From positions 1-9,566 of the forward strand of contig JAPOLF010000072.1 of the NCBI GenBank assembly GCA_029977305.1: DNA of 9,566 nt, written 5' to 3'. Of the stretch, positions 1 to 5,713 are shown in pieces; position 1 is the stretch's first letter; each line of letters opens with the position of its first letter. The notes beneath the pieces are model-generated. The model did not search any database. It was not told the origin of the DNA and saw only the letters and a program-made list of their open reading frames with translations. This DNA is from a bacterium. Lineage in GTDB: Bacteria; Chloroflexota; Chloroflexia; Thermomicrobiales; UBA6265. Position numbers and translations under genes: made by a program.

Positions 1-929
1 GAGGCAACGGTCTCGGCCAATCCGATCGCAAACGGGATCTCCGCGACAAACCCGAATTGCTCGCGCGCCTTGGTGCTGTCGACCAACCGACGGGGCTGTC
101 CGTCGGGGCGAGAAGTGTCCCAGTGGATCGCCCCGCGATACCCGACGAGATCGGCGATCTCCCTCGCCAGCGCCGCGATGCTGATCTCCCGCCCGGATCC
201 GAGATTGACCGGATCGGCACCGTCGTAGCGCACGGTGGCCAGCACGATGCCACGTGCAGCATCGCGCACATGCAAGAACTCACGTGTGGCGTTGCCGGTG
301 CCCCACAGCGAGACCGATGTCGCGCCTCGGTCATTCGCGATCACGAAGCGCCGCACCAACCCCGGGATGACGTGGCTCGTCTCCGCCCCGCTGCGATCGC
401 CGGGTCCATAGAGATTGACTGGCAGCACCCCGATGACCGGCATCCCGTACTGCGTGCGGTAGGCGCGTCCCATCTCCAGCACCGCCTTCTTGGCGATGCC
501 GTAGGCCGCATTCGATTCCTCTGGATAGCCGTCCCAGAACTGCTCCTCGCGAAAGGGCACCGGGAGCGCCTTGGGGTAGCTGCAGACCGTCCCGACGTTC
601 ACCACCTTGGCCACACCGCCCAGCCGACACGCCTCGAGGAGTTCCATCCCCATCACCGCGTTCTCATAGAAGAAGCGTCCCGGCTCCGCACGGTTCGCCC
701 CGATCCCTCCGACCACCGCCGCGAGGTGGATCACGATGTCGGGCCGCTCGTCCGCGATGAGCTTGCGGACCGCATCCCGCTCCCGCAGATCCGCCTCCTC
801 CCGGCGCGGCGCGACCACCCGAGCCGCCCCTGCGGTGCGCAACGCCTCCACCACGTGTCGCCCGAGAAAGCCGTGCCCGCCGGTGACCAGCACCGTGGCG
901 CCACCCAAGGCGAAGTCCTCGCGGCTCAT
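1..929 (-). CDS. fcl: GDP-L-fucose synthase (GDP-4-keto-6-deoxymannose epimerase/reductase), 3' end outside window
   Basis: This cytoplasmic NADPH-dependent enzyme converts GDP-4-keto-6-deoxy-D-mannose into GDP-L-fucose, the donor for fucosylation, by C3/C5 epimerisation and C4 reduction. I translated 309 codons from the ATG at 929 with no stop before the window edge. The family is about 310-320 residues long, so only a few residues are missing. Visible features are the Rossmann motif GGHGFLG (residues 17-23), IHLAAVVGGIGAN (67-79), GTVCSYP (113-119), the YxxxK pair in YGIAKKA (Tyr143, Lys147), NLYGPGD (172-178) and His186 in SHVIP. By alignment from memory with E. coli Fcl, Cys116 and His186 match the acid/base pair and Thr114 replaces the active-site Ser, a change tolerated in this superfamily. 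The start overlaps the stop of the upstream glycosyltransferase as ATGA, so the two are translationally coupled. GDP-mannose 4,6-dehydratase supplies the substrate and might lie nearby, but it is not in view. Confidence 0.93.
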   Translation of the reverse strand, partial: MSREDFALGGATVLVTGGHGFLGRHVVEALRTAGAARVVAPRREEADLRERDAVRKLIADERPDIVIHLAAVVGGIGANRAEPGRFFYENAVMGMELLEACRLGGVAKVVNVGTVCSYPKALPVPFREEQFWDGYPEESNAAYGIAKKAVLEMGRAYRTQYGMPVIGVLPVNLYGPGDRSGAETSHVIPGLVRRFVIANDRGATSVSLWGTGNATREFLHVRDAARGIVLATVRYDGADPVNLGSGREISIAALAREIADLVGYRGAIHWDTSRPDGQPRRLVDSTKAREQFGFVAEIPFAIGLAETVA

Positions 930-1642
930 GCTGGCTCCGTCCACGGCGGTGCGACGATGCCCTGCGCCTGCATCGCCTGCTTGATCTGCGCGGCGTCGTG
1001 ACGAACCAGTGCTTGCACCTCCGGGGAATCGAAGGTCACCCGGTCATAGGCGCGAGAGCGAAAGCCCGGGTCGTTGTTCTCCTGCGTGAGGTCGAAGCGA
1101 TGGTGGGTGAAGGTGATCGGCAGCTGCCGCCGGTACCCGGAGAATCGCCCAACATGATTCCACCAGCTGTCGACGTGCAACTGCAGCGCCACGTGCCCGA
1201 CCAATTCCGTCCACGCCCGCGGCACCGCCGGCGAGGTGTTCCAGCGCTGGTTGCTGGCAAGCCACCCCACGCACGGCGGCGTCTCCGCCAACACCCGATC
1301 CCAGCCTGCCGATTCCATGATCTTGTCATCGTTCCAGATCAACAGCCATCGTCCCCGGGCGATCCTCGCCTGCAGGTTGAAGTACTCGTGCAACTGCGGG
1401 AAGCCGAAGCGCGGCACCACGATCGAGCGCACCGCCACGGGGAGCGTGGGCAGGGCGGCCAGCGTCTCGGCATCGTCGCGGTCCACCGCGAGCAGCACCT
1501 CGACGGATGCCGGGGCGGTGGCGGTCGCCAGCAACGACGCCACGCTCTCCCGCATCAGTGTCACCCGCTGCCGCGTCGGCAGCAGCACCGAGACGACGAT
1601 CTCGTCCGGGGTGGGCCGGCCCACGCCTTCACCGTGAACCAT
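926..1642 (-). CDS. Family-2-type (GT-A fold) glycosyltransferase
   Basis: This protein of 238 residues probably transfers a sugar from a nucleotide donor onto a surface glycan or glycoprotein. The N-terminus has the GT-A opening strand VVSVLLPTRQR (residues 16-26), followed by VEVLLAVDRDD (47-57). The metal/nucleotide-binding DxD equivalent is WNDD (103-106), after ARGRWLLI. A C-terminal His-rich stretch, TFTHHRF (177-183), followed by NNDPGF, probably carries the second metal ligand. There is no signal peptide or membrane helix, so it should act on the cytoplasmic face. The ATG at 1642 is preferred over the GTG two codons upstream because GGGAGG lies 6 nt before it. The gene begins inside the 3' end of the upstream gene and ends in an ATGA overlap with fcl, so the three form one operon. 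The partner supplying GDP-fucose hints at a fucosyltransferase or a co-assembled glycan, but acceptor and donor cannot be read from the sequence. Confidence 0.8.
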   Translation of the reverse strand: MVHGEGVGRPTPDEIVVSVLLPTRQRVTLMRESVASLLATATAPASVEVLLAVDRDDAETLAALPTLPVAVRSIVVPRFGFPQLHEYFNLQARIARGRWLLIWNDDKIMESAGWDRVLAETPPCVGWLASNQRWNTSPAVPRAWTELVGHVALQLHVDSWWNHVGRFSGYRRQLPITFTHHRFDLTQENNDPGFRSRAYDRVTFDSPEVQALVRHDAAQIKQAMQAQGIVAPPWTEPA

Positions 1643-2171
1643 GCGCACCCTCCCGCGTCACCCGGATGCGCACCGACAGCAGCGGCCCCTCCCCCGCGTC
1701 ATCCGGGGAGCGCATCTCCACCACGGGCACCCCGACCAACTGCACCACCGGGATGGCGGGGCCATCGGCGCGCCCGACCACGTATCCCCATGCCGAATAG
1801 CCGCCCGTGTCTGTCTCCAGCATACCGTCGAGACGCAGGTGGTCTAGTCCACTACCGTGGATGGCAAGGCGATCGAGCACCTCCTCCGCCAAGTCCGCGA
1901 TCAGCTCGCTGATCTCGCCGCCTGCGCCATGGATCGGCACCGCGTGGGCATCATCGAGGGCTGCCTCCTCCGGGGAGGCCACCTCACGGCTCGCCAGCGC
2001 GACCGACAGCACCCCGCGCACGGCGGCCAACACCAATCCTTGCGGTTCATCGGCGAGGCCCGTCACCATGGTCTCGGTGCGGCCCGCCCACGGGTCCGCC
2101 CAATAGCGACCCCACCAAGGGTTGTCCCGCTCCAGCGGCGGTTCATCGTGTGGCGGAGTGTCGCGGTCCAT
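1629..2171 (-). CDS. Hypothetical protein, possible degenerate archease-like fold
   Basis: This is a soluble, acidic protein of about 180 residues and the first gene of the minus-strand operon. I do not recognise it with certainty. After a polar, tryptophan-containing N-terminus (DNPWWGRYWADPW) come a probable helix (QGLVLAAVRGVLSVALA), a strand (HAVPIHG), a long amphipathic helix (EISELIADLAEEVLDRL), then paired strands ending in VVEMRSPDD and LLSVRIRV. This order resembles archease, the small cofactor of the RtcB RNA ligase: a helix-rich N-terminus, a VxVxG(x)EDLLxxWLxELL-like helix, then a beta-rich C-terminus. The metal-binding aspartates expected in archease, including HTAD and the C-terminal Asp, are not apparent, so it would be a non-catalytic relative if related at all. 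The ATG at 2171 is chosen because AAGGGA lies 6 nt upstream. An ATG at 2201 and a TTG at 2234 are in frame, but their extra residues look non-coding. The 3' end overlaps the glycosyltransferase by 14 bp. Confidence 0.6.
   Translation of the reverse strand: MDRDTPPHDEPPLERDNPWWGRYWADPWAGRTETMVTGLADEPQGLVLAAVRGVLSVALASREVASPEEAALDDAHAVPIHGAGGEISELIADLAEEVLDRLAIHGSGLDHLRLDGMLETDTGGYSAWGYVVGRADGPAIPVVQLVGVPVVEMRSPDDAGEGPLLSVRIRVTREGAHGSR
1649..1654 (-). promoter_or_regulatory. Ribosome binding site deciding the glycosyltransferase start
   Basis: GGGAGG on the minus strand lies 6 nt upstream of the ATG at 1642 and inside the last codons of the preceding gene. The alternative GTG at 1648 directly abuts this site, which is too close, so the ATG is the likely start. 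The position implies translational coupling to the upstream gene. Confidence 0.65.
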
Positions 2172-2292
2172 CGGCCATCCCTTGCATTCGCCCAGCGGCA
2201 TCGTACCCGCCCGATCACCACCCGTCCTGCGCAACGCCTACGCACGGGCCGAAATACGGCAAGTTTTGCGGATAATCTGTGACTCGTTGGCA

Positions 2293-2308
2293 CGTTGCAC
2301 GTGAAACC
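2293..2308. promoter_or_regulatory. parS-like palindromic site (unproven)
   Basis: The sequence CGTTGCACGTGAAACC matches 13 of 16 positions of the widely conserved ParB-binding site TGTTTCACGTGAAACA, including the whole CACGTGAAAC right half. The left half carries the mismatches. It could be a degenerate parS, an operator for another dimeric regulator built on CACGTG, or chance. TGAAACC inside it also resembles an ECF -35 element, but no CGT-type -10 lies at the right distance. Confidence 0.25.
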
Positions 2309-2349
2309 TCACGCCTGCGCTGTGACATTCAGGCCAATGCCAGGTGCTC

Positions 2350-2376
2350 AACGACATCGCGCATCGGCCCGGTTCC
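2350..2376 (-). promoter_or_regulatory. Possible ECF-type promoter for the minus-strand glycan operon
   Basis: On the minus strand GGAACC (2376-2371) is followed after 17 nt by CGTT (2353-2350), the general layout of extracytoplasmic-function sigma promoters (GGAAC-type -35, CGT-type -10). Transcription would start near 2343 and give a leader of about 170 nt before the ATG at 2171. The motif is short, so a chance match is possible. Confidence 0.3.
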
Positions 2377-2438
2377 GGGCGGTTTGCGGGTGGTATCCTG
2401 ACCGCGGTTCCGGTGTCCTCCCCACCCCCTGACCCTGG

Positions 2439-2465
2439 CGAAACCACCTGCCCTCATCATGCGTT
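2439..2465 (+). promoter_or_regulatory. Possible autoregulatory ECF-type promoter of the sigma/anti-sigma operon
   Basis: CGAAAC (2439-2444, continuing as GAAACC) is followed after 17 nt by CGTT (2462-2465). This resembles ECF promoters of the GAAAC plus CGT class. A start near 2472 would lie about 28 nt before the ATG at 2500, with the purine-rich GGGAAGGGAG in the leader. ECF sigma factors commonly activate their own operons, which fits this position. Confidence 0.35.
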
Positions 2466-2499
2466 CAGGTCGTCGGGAAGGGAGAACACAGCGCCCGTT

Positions 2500-3123
2500 A
2501 TGGACGTCTCGCTTGCGTGGACCACTATCTCAGGCTGGGGAGCTTCTCGTGGGACTGGGAAGTTGACCGCCGACGAATTGGATCTGGTCGGGCGTGCCCG
2601 TGCTGGCGATCAGGTCGCGTTCACGCGGCTGTTCGAGCAGTACCACGCGCCCATCCTCAACTACATCACCCGGTTGGTGAATGACCGCGCCACCGCGGAA
2701 GAACTCACCCAAGACACCTTCATCAAGGCCTACAACGCCCTGCCGGACACCCGGGACGACCTGGCCTTCAAGCCTTGGCTCTACCGGATCGCCCATAACA
2801 CCGCGATCTCCACCCTCCGCCGCCGCAAGATCGTCCAGTGGGTCCCCTTCATGCCCACCCACGAGCGCGCCGGCGAGCATTCCGTCGAGCGGCACGTCAC
2901 CCACCAGCAAGACATCCAGCAGGTGCTCGCCAAGCTCCCCAGCCACTACGCCGACGTTCTTCTTCTTCGCCACTACCAAGGACTCTCCCTCGCCGAGACG
3001 GCATCGACCCTCGGCATCACGGAGAATGCGGCAAAATTGCGACTCTTCCGCGCGCGCAAGGCGTTCGCCGGAATCTATGATCAGGCCGGCCCCGCGGCCA
3101 ATGACGGGGAGGACGAGGCATGA
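2500..3123 (+). CDS. ECF-family RNA polymerase sigma factor (sigma-70 group 4)
   Basis: This protein of 207 residues directs core RNA polymerase to a dedicated promoter set when released from its anti-sigma factor. Region 2 spans about residues 43-112: FTRLFEQYH, the core-binding EELTQDTFIKAYNAL (68-82) and the -10 recognition segment FKPWLYRIAHNTAISTLRRRK. Region 4 spans about 138-190, with LPSHYADVLLLRHYQGLSL and the helix-turn-helix around AETASTLGITENAAKLRL that contacts the -35 element. Regions 1 and 3 are absent, as expected for this group. The ATG at 2500 is in frame. The nearest purine-rich stretch, GGGAG, is 16 nt upstream, which is long, so a TTG at 2563 just before the conserved part is a less likely alternative. 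The open frame extends back to a GTG at 2344, but that part is not sigma-like. The stop overlaps the start of the zinc-finger anti-sigma gene as ATGA, marking them as a regulatory pair. Confidence 0.93.
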   Translation: MDVSLAWTTISGWGASRGTGKLTADELDLVGRARAGDQVAFTRLFEQYHAPILNYITRLVNDRATAEELTQDTFIKAYNALPDTRDDLAFKPWLYRIAHNTAISTLRRRKIVQWVPFMPTHERAGEHSVERHVTHQQDIQQVLAKLPSHYADVLLLRHYQGLSLAETASTLGITENAAKLRLFRARKAFAGIYDQAGPAANDGEDEA

Positions 3124-4892
3124 TTTCCCACGATCAGGCGCAACTGCTTGCCTCGGAACGCCTCGACGGCCCGCTCTCCGCCGCGGACGCGGAGGCACTG
3201 GCCACCCACCTCCTGACGTGCGCCGACTGCCGCGCCTTCGCCCGTCAGATGGAGGCGATCTCCGTCGGGATCCGCGCCATGCCCCACCTGCCGCCCTCGC
3301 CCGCGGTCTCCCGCGGCGTCCAGGAAGCGATCGCCGGACAACGTCCGCGCTGGGGCTGGCTCAGCAACGGCATCGCCCTCGCCTCCTCCCCCGCGCTCGC
3401 CGTGGCCAGCGCCATCCTTCTGATTTTCGCCGTCTCCGGAGTGGTCTACCTGGCTGCCAGCCCCGGCCAGTCCCGCCTGATCGCCCAGGATCTGCCGCCC
3501 ACCACCGCCGTCCCTGATGGCTGGCGACCGGCTGAGGAAGCCACGTCGGTCGCCACCGTCCTCCCGGCGCCGTCACAGGCCGCACTCATCGTCCCCACCC
3601 CGACCACTGCGGCCGCCAAGGCCACGGTCGCGCCACGCCCCACCACAGTCCCCACGGCAACCCCGGCCACCAAGGCCGCCGAACCCACCAACCGCCCGGT
3701 GGTGGCGCCCACCGCTGCCGCCGAATCCGCGGCTCCCACCCCTGCCGACACCACCCAACCCGGTGCTGGCACCGGCGACGTCGCGGGCAGCGAGCCCATC
3801 ACCACCCGGACCCGTTCTCGCGGCAACGACGCGTCAACCACTCCGGAACCCCGCGTCACCGAGGTCAGCGAGGCGCAACCAGCCGAAACCCCGGTGGTCG
3901 CCATCGAAGAACCGACCCTTCCCGCTGTTGCGGCCACCGGCCCGGACAGCAGCGGAGACGCGTCATCCGCCGGTGGTGACGCCGCCCCTGCCGAGGCCAC
4001 CATCGCCGGCCGCGTGACCGAACCGGTCGCGATCACCCCGGCGAGTGAGGATCTGCCCGCCACCGAGGCTCCGGAACTGCCCATCGCGACCATCGTCGCG
4101 GACGTGGTGGTCGAGGAACCGACCATCGCCCCGGTGGTCGGGGATGCCCCAGCCCTCTCCCCCTCCCCCACTCCGACCGACGTGCCCATGGTCGCCGCAA
4201 CGGCACCGGAATTGCCGGATGTCGCTGGTGGTCTAGACCTCCCGCCCGGAGATCTCGGCCTGCTGGCGGTTGTGGGCAGCGGTCAGGCGTGGTCCGATCC
4301 AACCGTCTCCGATTACGGCCTGCAGCTCTACACCGCTCCGGACGCGACCGGGAACGCGTCCATCGCGATCACCGATGCCACCGGCATGCCGCTGCTCCTC
4401 GATCCCACCGAGGAGGTCCACTCCGACGTGGTCCTCACCTGGCTGGGCGACAGCGCGATCTTCCAGCGAGCCTATCCTGATGGCCGCCTCGAGTTGCGAT
4501 CCGCATCGTCTGGCGGTGGCGGCGGATACGCCCTCTGGAGCGGGTTCGACGGCGGCACCTTCAACACCGGGATTGATCAGGCGCGCGTTGCCGGTGACTG
4601 GCTTGCCTACATCAGCGGTGGACAGGTCTTCCTCGCGCCGCTCAGTGATCCCAACAGCGCGATTCCGCTCTCCACCACCCCGGTGGTCGGATACGATCTT
4701 TCGCCAGACGGGTCTCGGGTGGCGGTCAGCAACGGGTACGGCATCTCCGTGTACGCCGTGGGGTCGAGTGAGCCGTTCATCACGGTCGGCAATGCGGGCG
4801 GCATCGCGATCGGCACGATCGACTGGACCTGGGACGGCATTCTCGTCAGCCGCCCGAACACCGGCGACATCGTGCTGCTGCCGGTGCCGTAG
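3120..4892 (+). CDS. Membrane-anchored zinc-finger anti-sigma factor with long P/T/A-rich stalk and C-terminal propeller-like domain
   Basis: This protein of 590 residues should hold the co-encoded ECF sigma factor inactive at the membrane. The cytoplasmic N-terminus is a ZAS-type zinc-binding anti-sigma domain: His4, then His30-x3-Cys34-x2-Cys37 in THLLTCADC. A single transmembrane helix lies at about residues 88-112. Residues about 125-375 form a low-complexity stalk of Ala, Pro, Thr, Val and Glu, probably extended and extracytoplasmic. Residues about 380-590 contain strand-rich repeats with TolB/WD40-like signatures, such as GDWLAYISGGQVFLAPL and YDLSPDGSRVAVSNG (starting near 525), which suggest a partial beta-propeller. 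A good Shine-Dalgarno, GGGGAGGA, precedes the ATG, which overlaps the sigma stop. The propeller could sense a ligand, a wall component or mechanical state, but no ligand can be named. Most anti-sigma factors of this class are 200-300 residues, so the extracytoplasmic extension is unusual. The high-GC stalk generates long open frames on both strands, which are artefacts. Confidence 0.88.
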   Translation: MISHDQAQLLASERLDGPLSAADAEALATHLLTCADCRAFARQMEAISVGIRAMPHLPPSPAVSRGVQEAIAGQRPRWGWLSNGIALASSPALAVASAILLIFAVSGVVYLAASPGQSRLIAQDLPPTTAVPDGWRPAEEATSVATVLPAPSQAALIVPTPTTAAAKATVAPRPTTVPTATPATKAAEPTNRPVVAPTAAAESAAPTPADTTQPGAGTGDVAGSEPITTRTRSRGNDASTTPEPRVTEVSEAQPAETPVVAIEEPTLPAVAATGPDSSGDASSAGGDAAPAEATIAGRVTEPVAITPASEDLPATEAPELPIATIVADVVVEEPTIAPVVGDAPALSPSPTPTDVPMVAATAPELPDVAGGLDLPPGDLGLLAVVGSGQAWSDPTVSDYGLQLYTAPDATGNASIAITDATGMPLLLDPTEEVHSDVVLTWLGDSAIFQRAYPDGRLELRSASSGGGGGYALWSGFDGGTFNTGIDQARVAGDWLAYISGGQVFLAPLSDPNSAIPLSTTPVVGYDLSPDGSRVAVSNGYGISVYAVGSSEPFITVGNAGGIAIGTIDWTWDGILVSRPNTGDIVLLPVP

Positions 4893-4894
4893 GA

Positions 4895-4915
4895 ATCGTC
4901 CACCCGGGTGGACCC
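4895..4915. repeat. Copy A of a 21-bp repeat with perfect 16-bp palindrome
   Basis: The 16 bases GTCCACCCGGGTGGAC (4898-4913) are a perfect gapless palindrome embedded in 21 bases identical to copy B at 5573-5593. It lies 2 bp after the anti-sigma stop and 44 bp before the macro-domain start. A palindrome without a loop and without a following T-run fits a dimeric regulator's operator better than an intrinsic terminator, though it could form a hairpin in RNA. Confidence 0.85.
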
Positions 4916-4947
4916 AACCTCCGCTGGTGTGATCGGTTCGTGGCAGG

Positions 4948-4953
4948 CATACT
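4948..4953 (+). promoter_or_regulatory. Candidate -10 box of a leaderless macro-domain mRNA
   Basis: CATACT matches the bacterial -10 consensus at 5 of 6 positions and ends 6 nt before the ATG at 4960. RNA polymerase usually starts about 6-8 nt after the -10 box, so transcription would begin at the start codon. No Shine-Dalgarno is present in the interval (TCCCCC), which supports a leaderless message. A clear -35 element is not seen. The palindrome at 4898-4913 lies just upstream of where it would be. Confidence 0.4.
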
Positions 4954-4959
4954 TCCCCC

Positions 4960-5559
4960 ATGAGCGACCCGCCCACCCCGCCCTCCGCCCCAGCGATCCG
5001 GTTCGGACGCACCGAAATCCTGGTCCTTGAAGGCAATCTCCTCGCGCAGGAGGTGGATGCCATCGTGCTCCCCACCAACTGTCGCGGCGCATTGGGGGCA
5101 GTGGGGGTGCACGGCGTCACCGGCCTGCGGACGCTTGCCGGATCGGAGATCGAGCGCGAGGCGATGGCCTTGGCCCCCCTTGAATTGGGAACCGCCGTCA
5201 CCACCGGGTCGGGGCAATTGGCCTCCCGCGGGGTGCAGCACGTCATCCATGCCGTGATCCGGCGAGACCTCGGCAGCCCGGCTCGACCAGCCGACATCCG
5301 GCGTGCGGTGGCCGCCAGCCTCGTCGCCGCCGACCGCGCCCGAGCGACCTCCGTGGCGATCGGCCTCATCGGCGACGACCGCAGCGCCAGTGGCGGCGAG
5401 GCAGATCCCATCCACGCCCTGATCGCCGAGGAGACCGTCTCCGTGCTGCGCCGTTCCAGCTTGCGCTTGGCTGAGGTGCGCATCGTCTGCCGCTTCGCTG
5501 ACCAAGCGGTCGCGATGAACACGCTTCTGCAAGCCCTCCGCAATCGCGCATGGGAATAG
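4960..5559 (+). CDS. Divergent macro-domain protein (possible ADP-ribose-related binding)
   Basis: This protein of 199 residues has a macro-domain layout. Macro domains bind ADP-ribose, O-acetyl-ADP-ribose or related nucleotides, and some remove ADP-ribose from proteins. Visible are ILVLEGNLLAQEVDAIVLPTN (residues 20-40), matching the GDIT...VDAIVNAAN element, a glycine-rich GALGAVGVHG (43-52), ELGTAVTTGSGQL (75-87), matching TGxAVxTxGxxL, then VQHVIHAV (92-99) and SVAIGLIGDD (131-140). Several ligand residues differ: GD becomes GN, NAAN becomes LPTN with the last Asn kept (Asn40), and the second loop GTGxxGxP becomes GDDRSASGG. The fold is therefore likely, but activity is doubtful or altered. 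A proline-rich leader of about 12 residues precedes the domain, and no signal peptide or membrane segment is seen. There is no Shine-Dalgarno before the start. The gene is bracketed by the palindromic repeats and is not obviously functionally tied to either neighbour. Confidence 0.75.
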   Translation: MSDPPTPPSAPAIRFGRTEILVLEGNLLAQEVDAIVLPTNCRGALGAVGVHGVTGLRTLAGSEIEREAMALAPLELGTAVTTGSGQLASRGVQHVIHAVIRRDLGSPARPADIRRAVAASLVAADRARATSVAIGLIGDDRSASGGEADPIHALIAEETVSVLRRSSLRLAEVRIVCRFADQAVAMNTLLQALRNRAWE

Positions 5560-5572
5560 GAGCCACACTCTC

Positions 5573-5593
5573 ATCGTCCACCCGGGTGGACCC
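5573..5593. repeat. Copy B of the 21-bp repeat with perfect 16-bp palindrome
   Basis: This copy is identical over 21 bases to the one at 4895-4915, in the same orientation, with the palindrome at 5576-5591. It lies 13 bp after the macro-domain stop and 120 bp before mgtE. The flanks outside the 21 bases diverge. The equal orientation and the placement on each side of one gene suggest either a shared operator upstream of the macro-domain and mgtE genes or a mark of past insertion or duplication of a 678-bp unit. Confidence 0.85.
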
Positions 5594-5609
5594 CAGTTTC
5601 GGCATGTGG

Positions 5610-5675
5610 TTGACATAACGTTCGCGGAATAGGGACGTATTGCCGGTGGGAGAACCCGACCTGCCCCCGTATACT
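5610..5675 (+). promoter_or_regulatory. mgtE upstream region with candidate promoter hexamers
   Basis: TTGACA at 5610-5615 matches a -35 consensus perfectly, and TATACT at 5670-5675 matches a -10 at 5 of 6 positions, but they are too far apart to form one promoter. TATACT alone could give a start near 5682 and a leader of about 32 nt. A weak GAGG at 5703-5706 lies 7 nt before the ATG. The leader is too short to hold an M-box-type magnesium riboswitch. Confidence 0.3.
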
Positions 5676-5713
5676 GCCGCCGAACGATCGCTCCGCCGAC
5701 CCGAGGCCCCATC

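Larger units (their letters stand above)
2172..2499. other. Divergent intergenic regulatory region between the glycan operon and the sigma factor gene
   Basis: About 330 bp separate the divergent starts at 2171 (minus) and 2500 (plus). Open frames run through it, but their translations are proline-rich and without family resemblance, so I treat it as non-coding. It contains the only clearly AT-richer patch nearby (about 2251-2285) with a GATAAT hexamer at 2271-2276 lacking a good -35 partner. It also contains a parS-like palindrome at 2293-2308, the 9-mer CGGTTCCGG twice (2370-2378 and 2405-2413), and possible ECF-type promoters facing each way, listed separately. No terminator is visible. 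Confidence 0.6.

Noticed and set aside
57..1001. Open frame of 314 codons on the plus strand
   Set aside because: It lies antisense to the clear GDP-fucose synthase and reads as Arg/His/Pro-rich sequence with no family features.
998..1912. Open frame of 304 codons on the plus strand
   Set aside because: It is antisense to the glycosyltransferase and the archease-like gene, with low-complexity composition typical of GC-rich shadow frames.
2344..2499. N-terminal extension of the sigma factor from a GTG at 2344
   Set aside because: The extra 52 residues are not sigma-like, and the stretch contains likely promoter elements. Family length favours the ATG at 2500.
3446..4189. Open frame of 247 codons on the minus strand opposite the anti-sigma stalk
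   Set aside because: Its Gly/Ala/Ser/Val repeats mirror the Pro/Thr/Ala stalk codons, and it has no independent start signal or family resemblance.
4898..4913. Palindrome after the anti-sigma gene as an intrinsic terminator
   Set aside because: There is no T-run after it and no loop, and the identical element recurs upstream of another gene, so an operator or repeat is more likely.
5682..5713. Mg2+ riboswitch (M-box) in front of mgtE
   Set aside because: The likely leader is only about 30 nt. Even the full 154-bp gap shows no M-box-like conserved helices that I can recognise.
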